NCBI GenBank assembly: GCA_050084515.1
Contig: CM114273.1
Span: 32,612,001-32,676,000 of the forward strand
Direction: 5' to 3'
DNA: 64,000 nt
Origin: Blasia pusilla
Taxonomy: Eukaryota > Marchantiophyta > Marchantiopsida > Blasiales
Below the pieces are notes generated by a model, which did not search any database, was not told the origin of the DNA, and worked only from the letters and a program-made list of their open reading frames with translations. The number at the start of each line of letters is the position of its first letter. Position 1 is the stretch's first letter. Made by a program: the position numbers and the translations under genes. Below, piece after piece: positions 20,751 through 30,971 of this stretch.

Positions 20751-23700
20751 GTCATGATGGCACATCCAATGAGGAAAGACATCTCGATCCGGATGTCCCA
20801 CTAAATTTGAAACCTAAACTAGTTGGTCGTTAGACTAGGAACTATTACAGTGGCTGAACCGACATTGGAACTAAGGCTAGGCAAGACAGGCATGCGCCTT
20901 AAGACTAGCCTTAGGCCAAGAAAAGGTTATATCTACTCATAGGGATAAGGGCAAGGCAAGCAACGTGTGAGATCTTTGAGCCAAGCTCTAAGTCAAGGGT
21001 AAGAAGTAAGGAATATAGGAGTAATCAAGACACGTGAGATGCCATGATACTAGTCACGAAATACAGAGGGCGGCAAGATAACCATTAGATACTAAACAAC
21101 GGAAGTTGAGACAAGCACTAGTGATGAGACATAAGAATACGGATCCAAGTTCCAAAATGCATTTGGGAAGTAGGGATTAAAGTTTTATGATATGTAGGAA
21201 GACTCTAGCAAGCCATCTTGGGGGCTAACTAGTCAAACGCCAGTTCACAGATTGAGAACCACAATTATGTTGGGAGCCAAAATCAAGGGCCTCGAGTGGA
21301 AAATGGGGCAAGTGGGATTCCAATGAAGAACCCTAGAAGTATTTGTAGGGAGGAAAACTCTCCCTTTCTACCCGCTCGATTCCATGAACAAGAAATTAAC
21401 CATAATACATATTTGGCCATATATATTTCAAGTTTGGGATAAGGAACCATTCAAAACATCTTGAGGAAATAATCAATATGATGTGATCTAGGCGAGTAAC
21501 TTTAGGAGATAGTTGAGGCTTGGGAAAGAGACTTACTATGGATATGATACGTACTTGGACAGACTCAGACTCGATTAGCACTTCGCGGCTTCTCGGCGAC
21601 CTCCAAAATGCGCAACTACTTGAGTCTTAATTTGAGACTCAACCCAAGAGTGTCTTTTGCAAAGCTTAACCTTTACTCCTTCTTCCTTAGGTGAAGCAAT
21701 TCGAGGAGGAGTAGTGGTTGAACTATATGGCAAGGATAGGAAAGAAGTATAGAGAGTATATTGGATGTATGAATATTAGGAGGGAAATGGTGACATTTAT
21801 GATAAGGGAACCAAGGGGAGAGATTGTGCTTAAAGGAGGGCAATTTAAAACCAAATTAGTGAGGAGATGGATCGTCGGATTGCATATCCATATAACCAAA
21901 AGTAAACATGGTATCTAGAGTTAAAGGTTCTTGAGATAATATAAAATTCTATTGTTCTAAATCTTGGCGTTGATTAGAAATCCAATCTCTAAGTTCTTTT
22001 TTCTTTTTTCTTCTCTTTTAATTTATAATACCTTTATGTTAGAAGCCAAGATGATTTTGATGTTATAATTTTCTTACCTCATTTTTTCAATAAAGGATAA
22101 ATTTTTTTTGTAAAAATATTCCCTATTCAAAGACAAGAGGAGACATAATGAACTCTAATATTATGAACATTTGAAAATATGAGGATAAAAACTATAAGAA
22201 AAGTAGTGGAAACTTCGATGGAGAAAATAATGTTACAAAAAGACAAATTTATGACTGAAAGCCATTATAGGAAGAGTAGGAAAATTTTGAACTTAAGGAA
22301 AAAGAGAACTTGGAGATGTGACATACATAGTATCAAAATAAGTGGCATGAGAATATAAGTTTAGAATGCCCTTAAAAAGATAGCAAATATAGGAAAGGGT
22401 GAAGTAACTAGGTAAAGTGTTAAGAGAGTAAGAAAGACGTATACAAGCAATCCACCTAAAAAAACTTGTAAAAAAATTATAGGCGACAATAGAAAAGAGA
22501 AAAAAAAATAGAAAACCCAATTGGTATGAAATGAAAGAGCTTGCCAAGACAATTGTAACAAGATCGACCACACTAAAGAGACCAATACCAATACTCCAAG
22601 AGAAAATTAGGAAGAAAATTGTAAACAATGAAAGGATGTGAGGAGAAAGTGAAAGCCAACCGCCTATGATCGACTCATATGAATTGAGGAAAGCCTCAAT
22701 TCATATGAAAGAGATTGATAAAAGCAAGTGGTATCCTTTGAATTGATTACGACATCCTGGGAGGCTCGTTTAAAGACGAGAGAAACGTTTAAGACGAGTG
22801 GAATAACATTTAGAAATCTATGAGCATACTCACAATAGAGAGGGAGGTCCAAAAATCCCAAAAATTTGGCACGCCCCAACATAAATGGAAAAAGGAATAA
22901 CCTAAAGTTGAGACTTAACGAGATGAACTAGTTGAATTGGAGTAAAATTGAAATGGTTCTAACAAAACACATAAGCTTCAAGCTTCTCCTCCGAACTACT
23001 CAAATTCTTTGTAGTACATTTGAAATGAGATCAAAGTTTTTAAATAAAACTGAAACCCTACATATTTATCATTATGTGTGATTCGGAGCATTCTAACCAC
23101 TAGCAAGGTGCCTTTATGACACAGTCCTCTTTACATGACTTCCGACCACTTTTTCACACAAAAATGGCTGAAATGTACTTTTGAAAAGACAACAAAGAAG
23201 GAGAAGAAGCTTCCCGATAAACCAATCTTAGATCATTAACATTCGATATGTATACACTGAACCAATTTTCAAACTTGCGAAGAACTAAGAGTGGTGGACA
23301 TAATACTGCCCATGGTATTTTGGTACAGAGCTCATAGTTTCCTTAACAGAATAGGATGAGATTCTTAACAAAACTCACCTTTAATCTACAGCAAGACGCG
23401 GCCGACTAGAATAAATTCTAAATACTTAGCTTTCCACGAGTGAAGGAGTGAGTATCACCAATCGAAAGCAATTATCACTCGGAAACTCAATCGTTACTCG
23501 TCGCGAGTAAAAATCCGCGTTGAGCCCGTAAGAGCCCATGAGAGGACCATACTATCAGTAGGTGATACTCAATTGACAACTTCTTTCCTAGAGAGACTGT
23601 GTTGGGAAGTCCAGAGTACAAATCCATCCTGAAAGAGCCGATTTCAAAGCCATGTCAGGAAATTTCGGTTTTTCGTGAAGAAGTTAGCGAAGCCTATTAA

Positions 23701-24415
23701 GTCAAACGTTGAGGGTTTAAAGCAGACGGGAAATTGAAAGCAACGCGTTGGGAGATGCGTCAGTTACGAGTTTTCGGAGGGAACCACGATCGATTTCAGC
23801 GGAGATACGCAGTAAATGCCCGCTTAATACCAGAGCTAAACCCGCATGCTTTGCAATAGTTTGTATCACTTTATAAATCACATTGACATGGCAGTAGATG
23901 CCAACATATCCAATTTGTCAAAACTTCGTGAAAAGCTGAAGAAAATTCAACATCGGTCTCCCGTCCACAAACAGCTATAGTATCACGCACTACCCCAAAA
24001 TCTGTTGGACACGGCTGACAGCTAGGTCTAGGAAGGGCATCACAAACATGCTGAGAAGTGCTCACTAATACGACTACTTTTCTCCATGATCAGAGTCTTT
24101 GTGGCGTTCTGTCTTCTTGGGGTGTCACATTTTCGGCAACAAAAAGCAATTTTACTCAACACTCAGATGTGTTGACATCTACATTGGTCGTTGCGGCTTG
24201 CCTAAGTTGTCACCCACGTGACGGTGTGCAGATTCGGCAATAAAACCGCGTATGGATCACCTGACGGTGAATAATTCATGATCAGTTTCCAACAGCGAGA
24301 ATTGAGCCTCGATAGAACGAGCGTTGCCTGCAATTAATCACCTCACGGCTTCTGAGACTGCCTCAATGCGTACGTACATGTACACTACGTGGATTGTGCT
24401 CCGGTGGAATTACTG
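20751..24415. other. Intergenic DNA
   Basis: AT-rich to about 23100, then GC content rises toward the genic island. A 66-codon ORF at 21718-21918 (+) and hydrophobic minus-strand ORFs at 22293-22628 have no supporting features. Confidence 0.35.
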
Positions 24416-25063
24416 TCACCATTCTTTGTCAACTTCGAAGTTGAATCCGGTGAAGTCCGTCTTGGCAGCTTCGCCCACTTCCAGTCCTTTGAGAGTAACC
24501 CAGCTTATGTCCCACATGGAATTGAAGAACTGAATCCAGGGACCATCCTCCGGAGTGTAGCCGTGTGGAACACCTTCGTAGGACGGGAATGGTATCGGGT
24601 TCTCCCTCTGGTACTCCAGTGAGCGATAGGGTCCTCGAGTCTTCTCCACAGGGATGATAGATGGCTTCTTCGTTTCCTTGTTGTACTCTGACGAGCGGTA
24701 ATCCGGTTCGAGCGTCGGGGGCGGTGGCGGTGGCGGTGGCTTTCCATGGCCTGGATCGGTGACGTCGGCGTTTAGCGCCTGGTTGAGAGAATCCAATCTG
24801 TATTCTTCAGATATCGGGCTCCAAGAATCTTTCTTTCTCCAATTCTTCGAAGCCTTCTTCTCACGCTTGCCCTTCGTGTTGGATTTTTCCTCGTGCGTGG
24901 ATTGCTGGAAAGTCTCGAGAAATGCCTCGTCTAGTGCCGGCCTCTGATCTCCGGCAGCAGAGGACGACGATCCTCGTCGACTCGACGACTTCTTCTCTTT
25001 GCCTTCGGATGAACCGCTCGAGGATCCCCGTCTGGATGAGGAGGACCCCCTTCTGGACGCCAT
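24416..25063 (-). CDS. 215-residue low-complexity protein, unknown function
   Basis: A complete ORF from ATG (25063-25061) to TAA, with coding-like composition. Residues 1-40 are Ser/Arg/Lys-rich with RRGSSSS repeated. Residues 60-80 are strongly basic. Residues 109-116 are eight prolines. An imperfect repeat YRS-(S/L)-EY-(N/Q)-(K/R)-E occurs at 122-130 and 146-154. The C-terminus is aromatic: GPWIQFFNSMWDISW at about 174-188, ending DKEW. There is no signal peptide or membrane segment. The N-terminal half looks disordered and could be a phosphorylation target (inference). I recognise no family. It lies 1.36 kb downstream of the large gene on the same strand and shares with it a weak C-terminal F-(Y/F)-N-(A/S)-x-W motif. 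No intron is needed. Confidence 0.65.
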   Translation of the reverse strand: MASRRGSSSSRRGSSSGSSEGKEKKSSSRRGSSSSAAGDQRPALDEAFLETFQQSTHEEKSNTKGKREKKASKNWRKKDSWSPISEEYRLDSLNQALNADVTDPGHGKPPPPPPPPTLEPDYRSSEYNKETKKPSIIPVEKTRGPYRSLEYQRENPIPFPSYEGVPHGYTPEDGPWIQFFNSMWDISWVTLKGLEVGEAAKTDFTGFNFEVDKEW

Positions 25064-26425
25064 GGCACGCCTCCCTCCGCGACCTTTACATGGGCCTACC
25101 GCTTGCGCGGGCTACCATGTTCGAAGGGGGAAACGTATCCCTCCTCTATCCACCCTACACACAAACCGCTGCGTCGCTTGTGCCACAACCGTCCTGGTGC
25201 CTCTTGAACTGCGGAGTCTCTCTCCATGGACCAGTTTGGGGCTTTTACCGTCGCTAATTCAAGGATTGCTCCTCTCACACGTGGAAGTCCACAGTTTCCC
25301 GATGCCTGAACGAAATGTGGACGAATAGCGTTCTTGGAAGTGGAAAACCCCAACTGTGGAGCATTTCCTTATTATCCTTACCTTTCCGCCCCATTGGTAC
25401 ACGCATGTGCATCTGGAGACAGCAGGACCCCTGTGCCGGACGTCATGCACCGAAGGAACTCGCTCCGAACGGATTCAACCGAACTGGTTTCGTAACTTTG
25501 GTTGATTTGCGGGGTGGTTAGAGTCTTCTTACATAGTGTATTCAGCAACTCGTGCAGCCGGGAAGTCAGTCGGGAGGTTTCCGTTGTGCATGAGGGAAAT
25601 CGAGCATGGGATTCATCCGAAACTGCCGAAGTCAATGTGGGAGTTTCTGTTTGACGTACGTACGGTGGTAGATCAGGAAGGCTGAGGAGATAGTCATGAG
25701 GGAAGCTGACAGCTGCAACGAACACATCTATCATTTCTCACGATCACCGCCGCCTCGTGACTTCACAAGTGCACAAGCCTTCCATATTTGATCCGGCCCA
25801 TTGGCACTTGTCGCTCAAGTGATGAAGTACCCAGCTTGAGATTCTGTTGAACCTTTTGTTTCCGATTCGCATGCAGCGAAGGATATCTAAACGCTTTGTA
25901 GCAATGGAGGTTGGTTTGATGACTCAGTTACGCTTGCTTACTTCTCTCTTTGGAACTTGAGATCTATGGGGCACTGCAAGATTGTGGTTGCATAATGGTG
26001 AACAGGGTAATGGCTGAGATGCCCTTCAAAAGACGATCCAGGGAACCCAAAGTAGCCAATTTATGTGGCTTGGCGATTGGGCAATCTAATGTGCACGTAC
26101 GTTGGAACCATGTTCGGATCGAGGCTCAAGCAGCACCACCTCTAACGCACACCGACGGGTGTTCAAACGTTGGCATTCAAGTCCTACCTCGAATCCATCC
26201 TTCGGCTTCAGATAACTGACAGTCATTGGGTCATGATTGACATCCTTTTCTTCAATTTGCAGACGTATGAGCCTCAAGCCATCTGGGTCTAGCAATCAGA
26301 CTGCAGCCGTCAGAATAGTTTCCAGAACTACAAGTTCAACCTGCGACAGTCGTGATCGCGATCACTCGCTTGGGGGAGGGATTCAAAGATTCATTTGCCA
26401 TTTCAGACCCTCTAAAGGTCTGGTC
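25064..26425 (-). promoter_or_regulatory. Intergenic region between two minus-strand genes
   Basis: It should contain the promoter of the 215-residue gene and the 3' UTR of the large gene. No clear TATA box or poly(A) signal was chosen. Open stretches here look like frame shadows. Confidence 0.3.
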
Positions 26426-29400
26426 CTAATCACTGGGTTGTCGATAAGAATCCGCTCTGTCTCGCTTAGCTTCCGATAAGTGATTCCCACCAGGATTCGT
26501 CTCTTCATAGTTCACGTCTAGGCCCCAGAAGGCATTGTAAAACTCTACCTGGTCTGGAAGTGGATGAGAAGGTAGACCGTCCGCTGGAGTCGAGGGTGGA
26601 GGGGCCTCCCCATTGTTGCGAGAAACGCGTACATAACGAACAGGAGGATAATTAGCGAAGCGAGAAGGTCTCCACTTTGGAACCCACGAAGATTTCGAAG
26701 ATGGTGCAAGACTGGGAGACCGGTCCTGCGGCTGCTTGTCGGAGATTGGGGTTGGTAGAGTTTGGGGAAACAGCGACTCGGACTTGGCAATGGGTGGGAT
26801 GGCAGCCTCTTCAACCGACCCCAAGTCGGAATTCCAATAATGAATTCGGTTCTCTAGGTCGAATTCCTCAACTGCCTGCTTCGGTCCCGCACTTGCGATT
26901 GCGCTCGAAGAGTTCGCAAAATCGTCTTTGGTCGATTCTGGGGAGGTTACATCTGAAGAGTTGGGGGTAGAGATGGACTGAGACAACTCAACATCCGTCG
27001 TGTTGGTAACACTCACCTCCCCCAGGCTGATGCTCTGGATAGCTTCAGGAGACTCTGAGGAAGCTTCAACTGGAAGGAGTTCGATACTTTGTGCATCTTG
27101 ACTTGTCAATGGGTGACCATCAAATCCTCCAAGGTGCCTCGCGCCATCAGAAATGTGTGAAGCATTTCCTTGATCAACCTGCAGATGATCGACCATCGAC
27201 GACTGTGGAGGTTGTGGACTGATACAAAAGGACTCGGCTTGAGATGCGGCGGAGCTTTTGTCTTCGTATTTTGCCTTGACCATGTCAACCTCAAGGGCAG
27301 AAACGTCATGAGATGGCTCTTGCTGCTGGACTCGGAACGCTTCGAATTCCGAGGAGTGTGACCTGCAAATCGTACCAACGACTTGAGCCGCATTATCCTC
27401 CAGGTCGCAAGAGACTTCCCCGGATGACCCTGGACTTTCTCCAGATTTCAAACCTCCATCTCCCCTCGAAGATTCCTCGTCAGCAACAGCAACATTTGTG
27501 GCATGGTCGGGCAGAAGCCTTTTGTCAGTATCTAGCTTTCGTGATATAGGGCATTCTGTGCGTTGAGTCTCACCTGTGGGTTTGGTCACAGGAGATGCGG
27601 GTGCAAACAGACCTAGGCCTGCAAACAAACTCTGAGCGATTGCTGCAAGATCAGGAAAGCACGCAGGTTGATCTGTCACCTCATTGAGTCTTTTCAATTC
27701 CTGTGGTGACCGAGAACGAGACCTATAATAGGTCAAATCCGAGGACTGTTCAGTTTCGGCACTCAGTGCAGATTCCGGAGGCCCACTCGATGTTGTACTA
27801 CTGGTAAAGCCTATTTCCGAAATAGAGTTGCTCTCGGAGGTTTCCCAAGATAGCCCTGAAGCAATGTTAACGCCACAACGAGAAGATCGTCGTTGTTGAA
27901 TACCAGGTTTCTCTACTTTAAAGCTATGGACTGAATCGTTTTCTCCTAGGAGAGATAGCGTGGAGGATGTGTTTGAGTGTGAGTGCGAAGAGCTCAGTTC
28001 TGAAATTTCAGAAGTGGTGGATGGGTCTCGAGAAGCATCTTGAACTCCAAGACCGTGTTCGGTCACTCGCCCTCTGAGAAATTTGCCCAGACTTCTTGAA
28101 GATAAAGAATGAAATTGCTCGGACGATGATTTCCTTGACCCGCCTTTCTCGAGAGATTTCTGGGGAGTAGTCTGGGTCGTATCATCAAGAGAAATCTTGA
28201 CGGGGTCTTCACTTTTCAGAGCTTCTCCGAATGTGGTCTGCTTCCCATGATCGGAGGAGTTCGAACGAGAACCATCATCATCATTCAATTGTCCTGGCAC
28301 AGTTTGTGTGCCATGATGATGGAAGGAAATCATAGCCTCCGGAGCAGTTGGCTGTTTCGGAGCCTGTCGTTGACTCAGACCATCCATCTCGAAAGATTTC
28401 GTCTTAGATGCAGTTCGCGTGTCATGATGAGGGGAAATCATACGCTGTGGAGTGGGATGCTCTGGAGACAGCCCTTGAGGAATCATTGCAGGAATCATAG
28501 AGGATCTTATTCGGGAGTTTGCAAAGACAGCTCGTCCAGAACTCAACTCTGGCGGTCCTAGGACTTGAAAAAGCCCAGGTTTTGAGGAAAAGCTGCGTCC
28601 ATGTCTCAATGAGTGCCTCGTTACGGTATCCTGCACTGGATCAGGAGACGGCGCTTGCTCTGTGCTGGTAGTAGGCTTCTCTATCGACTGGCTTTGAGCG
28701 AGATCTCCAGCTACGAGCGAGGTTCTTATCCGAGAGTTTTGCAACATAGGGCGGGGAAAACTCACCTTCTCCTTGTCCGCAATCCGATCCTCCGATACTT
28801 GCCGTTTGATGGGCGTTTCAAGCCTCTCCGGAGTGGGAGCAAAAGTTTCAGCAGTATCTTCGTGATCCGGGGAACATTTGGCATTTGATGGCGTCTTGGA
28901 AAGATTTGATGCCTCGTAGTCGTTTTCTTCATCGCTCTTAGTGATGGATGACCCGGAAGCAGAAAGTTGGCCACGATCAGGAGAAGGAATTGGATGAGAA
29001 TCCATCTTCAATTGAGAAACATTTCCCTCACTAGTAAATGCGGATCTTTTGAGAGATTTGTCACATGCAGGCTCGAACAGTTCGAAATCGATAGGAGAAT
29101 GGGGTCCTGAGGAGGTCTGATTTTCACCTTTTTGTCGCGAACCAATTGTGTCAAGGGACGCGTCTCGTGGAGAAGGAGGCTCTGCAGACTTCACTCCGTC
29201 TGCTGTTCCCACTTCGTCGAGTTTAGATGTCATTGAACTCATAGCAGACTCAGATTTTTCTTCAGCTGAAAGAAACTCGGTAACTGCCGATGTTCCGGAA
29301 TTCAAATAAAGATTATAAGACATCGTCCCTTTTTTGGTAGACCACTCGCCTCCAAATCCCACTTGAGCATCATTCTGCCCGTCAGAAAATGAGGATCTCA

Positions 29401-30904
29401 AAGACTTCTTCAACAAAGGGCGTACAAAAGCTCTCTTCGCTACTTCTACGCTCTTACGATATTGGGTCTTAAGAAAGGTTATGCTTTTCTTGCCCTTGGG
29501 ACGATCACCCATGTCACCAGACAACTTTCCTGCTTTGCCAGACCTACTTCTGTCTGAAAGTTGGCCTGGAACAGTTTCATTGGCATCCCTCCCCAGGTCG
29601 GAACTTCCTGAACCGTTCTGGCTGGAAGAAGACCCATCTGTGGAATGCATATTATCCTTGTTTTCCTCGGAATCCACCGCGCCAACCAGATTGAGAGAGA
29701 GGTTATGTTCGGTAGCAGTATTCTCTGAGCACTCGACTTCAGATGTTTCGCCAGCACCACCATCAGAAGTTGCCAATAAGGTGGATCCAGAGTGCGGAGG
29801 ACACGAATTCGAAGAGAAGCGGTCTTGGAAGTCTTCTCCAGTCTTTGTTGCATCAGAACGGCCAGAAGGATCCGGCTTGGTTGTAGATACCTCCTTATGT
29901 ATCGGACTTGAGCTTTGCCCATCGTCTTTCTTGCTGGAGGCCAACGGAATGGTTGATTGTGCGACCATTACCTGCAATGCTTCCGACACGACTTGCCTTT
30001 CATCTTTCAACTGTGCCGCAATTTCATCGAGATTGTATAGAAATAGCTCTGGTTGATGATCAGGTGAAGGCTTCTTTGAAGATTGAGATACTTCCAAATG
30101 GAAATCACCACGCTCTGGCGACTTGGCATCGTAGGAACCCCTTGTTTGTTGCGACCCTGAAGAAAGCCCTCCATCGTCAACAGCATTTGCAGCACTAGCC
30201 GACCTCCTCCTCATCATCCCGTGACCACTTTCACTACCAATCTCAGAAATTGAACTTCGCTGAACGCGTGCAGTCGAAGAGAAGTGACCTCCACCTTTTA
30301 TCCGGGTATCAAATTCATCACGAACAAAGTACAACTTTTTTACAGTATCAGGGTCATCCGAAATCTCCCACAGCACTGAAGAATCAGAAACATCCTCCTC
30401 AGATAGTGAGGACTTGGAGGCGGGTACTCTCTTAGGATTGACAGGTTTTTCAAGTACAAGACCTTCGCTGTGTTTTGGAGAGGCCCATGCACAGGCGTCA
30501 AGAGAAGGCTTTCGTCCACATGTGGGCTGTCGTGAACACTGAGCGCGCGGAGAAGCTAGAACATCAATAGAATGCGAGTGATTATCCAGAGGCGACTTAG
30601 TCTTAAAAGTGAAGGCCGTTTCAAGAGGTTGCCTCCCTTTGCCATCATGTGAGCAAATCTTCGTCGTCGTTGGTGAGCTCCTGTGATCAGGATACACCTT
30701 CTGTTCAGAGTCGGAACTTTCTGAAGAAACTAAGACAGCCACGGTGTGAGAAACATGGTCGACAAGCAAACAAGGACTATATACATGTCCATCCATCACT
30801 CCTGAGAACATTGCAGTTTCAAATGAAATATGACATTCTCCAAGATGCAACGTTATAGCAGGATTCTGATCAGCCAAAAACCTGACGTGCGTCAAAAAAC
30901 CTGT
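26426..30904 (-). CDS. Large low-complexity protein, C-terminal exon
   Basis: An open stretch of about 1,490 codons, far too long for chance and with no upstream ATG, so it is read as a continuation of the exon at 30972-33264. The protein is Ser/Pro/Glu-rich and mostly disordered. Landmarks: SSISEIG-type motifs near 30230 and 27820; a basic stretch KTQYRKSVEVAKRAFVRPLL near 29400-29460; a duplicated NSRIR-(S/T)-S motif near 28520 and 28735. The end is aromatic (VEFYNAFWGLDVNYEE) before the stop at 26426. No enzyme motif, zinc finger or membrane span is visible. A scaffold or regulatory role would be a guess. The 3' end may contain a further intron: a possible GT lies in the last 20 codons. 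Confidence 0.7.
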   Translation of the reverse strand, partial: TGFLTHVRFLADQNPAITLHLGECHISFETAMFSGVMDGHVYSPCLLVDHVSHTVAVLVSSESSDSEQKVYPDHRSSPTTTKICSHDGKGRQPLETAFTFKTKSPLDNHSHSIDVLASPRAQCSRQPTCGRKPSLDACAWASPKHSEGLVLEKPVNPKRVPASKSSLSEEDVSDSSVLWEISDDPDTVKKLYFVRDEFDTRIKGGGHFSSTARVQRSSISEIGSESGHGMMRRRSASAANAVDDGGLSSGSQQTRGSYDAKSPERGDFHLEVSQSSKKPSPDHQPELFLYNLDEIAAQLKDERQVVSEALQVMVAQSTIPLASSKKDDGQSSSPIHKEVSTTKPDPSGRSDATKTGEDFQDRFSSNSCPPHSGSTLLATSDGGAGETSEVECSENTATEHNLSLNLVGAVDSEENKDNMHSTDGSSSSQNGSGSSDLGRDANETVPGQLSDRSRSGKAGKLSGDMGDRPKGKKSITFLKTQYRKSVEVAKRAFVRPLLKKSLRSSFSDGQNDAQVGFGGEWSTKKGTMSYNLYLNSGTSAVTEFLSAEEKSESAMSSMTSKLDEVGTADGVKSAEPPSPRDASLDTIGSRQKGENQTSSGPHSPIDFELFEPACDKSLKRSAFTSEGNVSQLKMDSHPIPSPDRGQLSASGSSITKSDEENDYEASNLSKTPSNAKCSPDHEDTAETFAPTPERLETPIKRQVSEDRIADKEKVSFPRPMLQNSRIRTSLVAGDLAQSQSIEKPTTSTEQAPSPDPVQDTVTRHSLRHGRSFSSKPGLFQVLGPPELSSGRAVFANSRIRSSMIPAMIPQGLSPEHPTPQRMISPHHDTRTASKTKSFEMDGLSQRQAPKQPTAPEAMISFHHHGTQTVPGQLNDDDGSRSNSSDHGKQTTFGEALKSEDPVKISLDDTTQTTPQKSLEKGGSRKSSSEQFHSLSSRSLGKFLRGRVTEHGLGVQDASRDPSTTSEISELSSSHSHSNTSSTLSLLGENDSVHSFKVEKPGIQQRRSSRCGVNIASGLSWETSESNSISEIGFTSSTTSSGPPESALSAETEQSSDLTYYRSRSRSPQELKRLNEVTDQPACFPDLAAIAQSLFAGLGLFAPASPVTKPTGETQRTECPISRKLDTDKRLLPDHATNVAVADEESSRGDGGLKSGESPGSSGEVSCDLEDNAAQVVGTICRSHSSEFEAFRVQQQEPSHDVSALEVDMVKAKYEDKSSAASQAESFCISPQPPQSSMVDHLQVDQGNASHISDGARHLGGFDGHPLTSQDAQSIELLPVEASSESPEAIQSISLGEVSVTNTTDVELSQSISTPNSSDVTSPESTKDDFANSSSAIASAGPKQAVEEFDLENRIHYWNSDLGSVEEAAIPPIAKSESLFPQTLPTPISDKQPQDRSPSLAPSSKSSWVPKWRPSRFANYPPVRYVRVSRNNGEAPPPSTPADGLPSHPLPDQVEFYNAFWGLDVNYEETNPGGNHLSEAKRDRADSYRQPSD

Positions 30905-30971
30905 CTGAAATATTATATCCCGGGGCAGGTCCGGATGCAGGCAGAACCTCCAACTTTCGTTTAGTCCATAC
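30905..30971 (-). other. Predicted 67-bp intron of the large gene
   Basis: On the minus strand it starts GTATGGACTAAAC and ends TAATATTTCAG. Its length (1 mod 3) joins the two long frames exactly, between codons, and removes the stop of the upstream ORF. It is short but within the range of plant introns. This is inference; RNA data would decide. Confidence 0.6.

Noticed and set aside
22293-22628. Hydrophobic minus-strand ORF as a membrane protein
   Set aside because: AT-rich DNA produces Phe/Leu/Ile-rich frames by composition, and two overlapping frames look alike.
25378-25734. 118-codon minus-strand ORF between the two genes
   Set aside because: No domain, no support beyond openness in GC-rich DNA. 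It could be a UTR.
27106-27393. Many ORFs of 60-200 codons inside 26426-33264 on both strands, including 29481-30056 (+)
   Set aside because: They lie opposite or out of frame with the long minus-strand frame, and their amino acid content looks like antisense of Ser-rich coding sequence.
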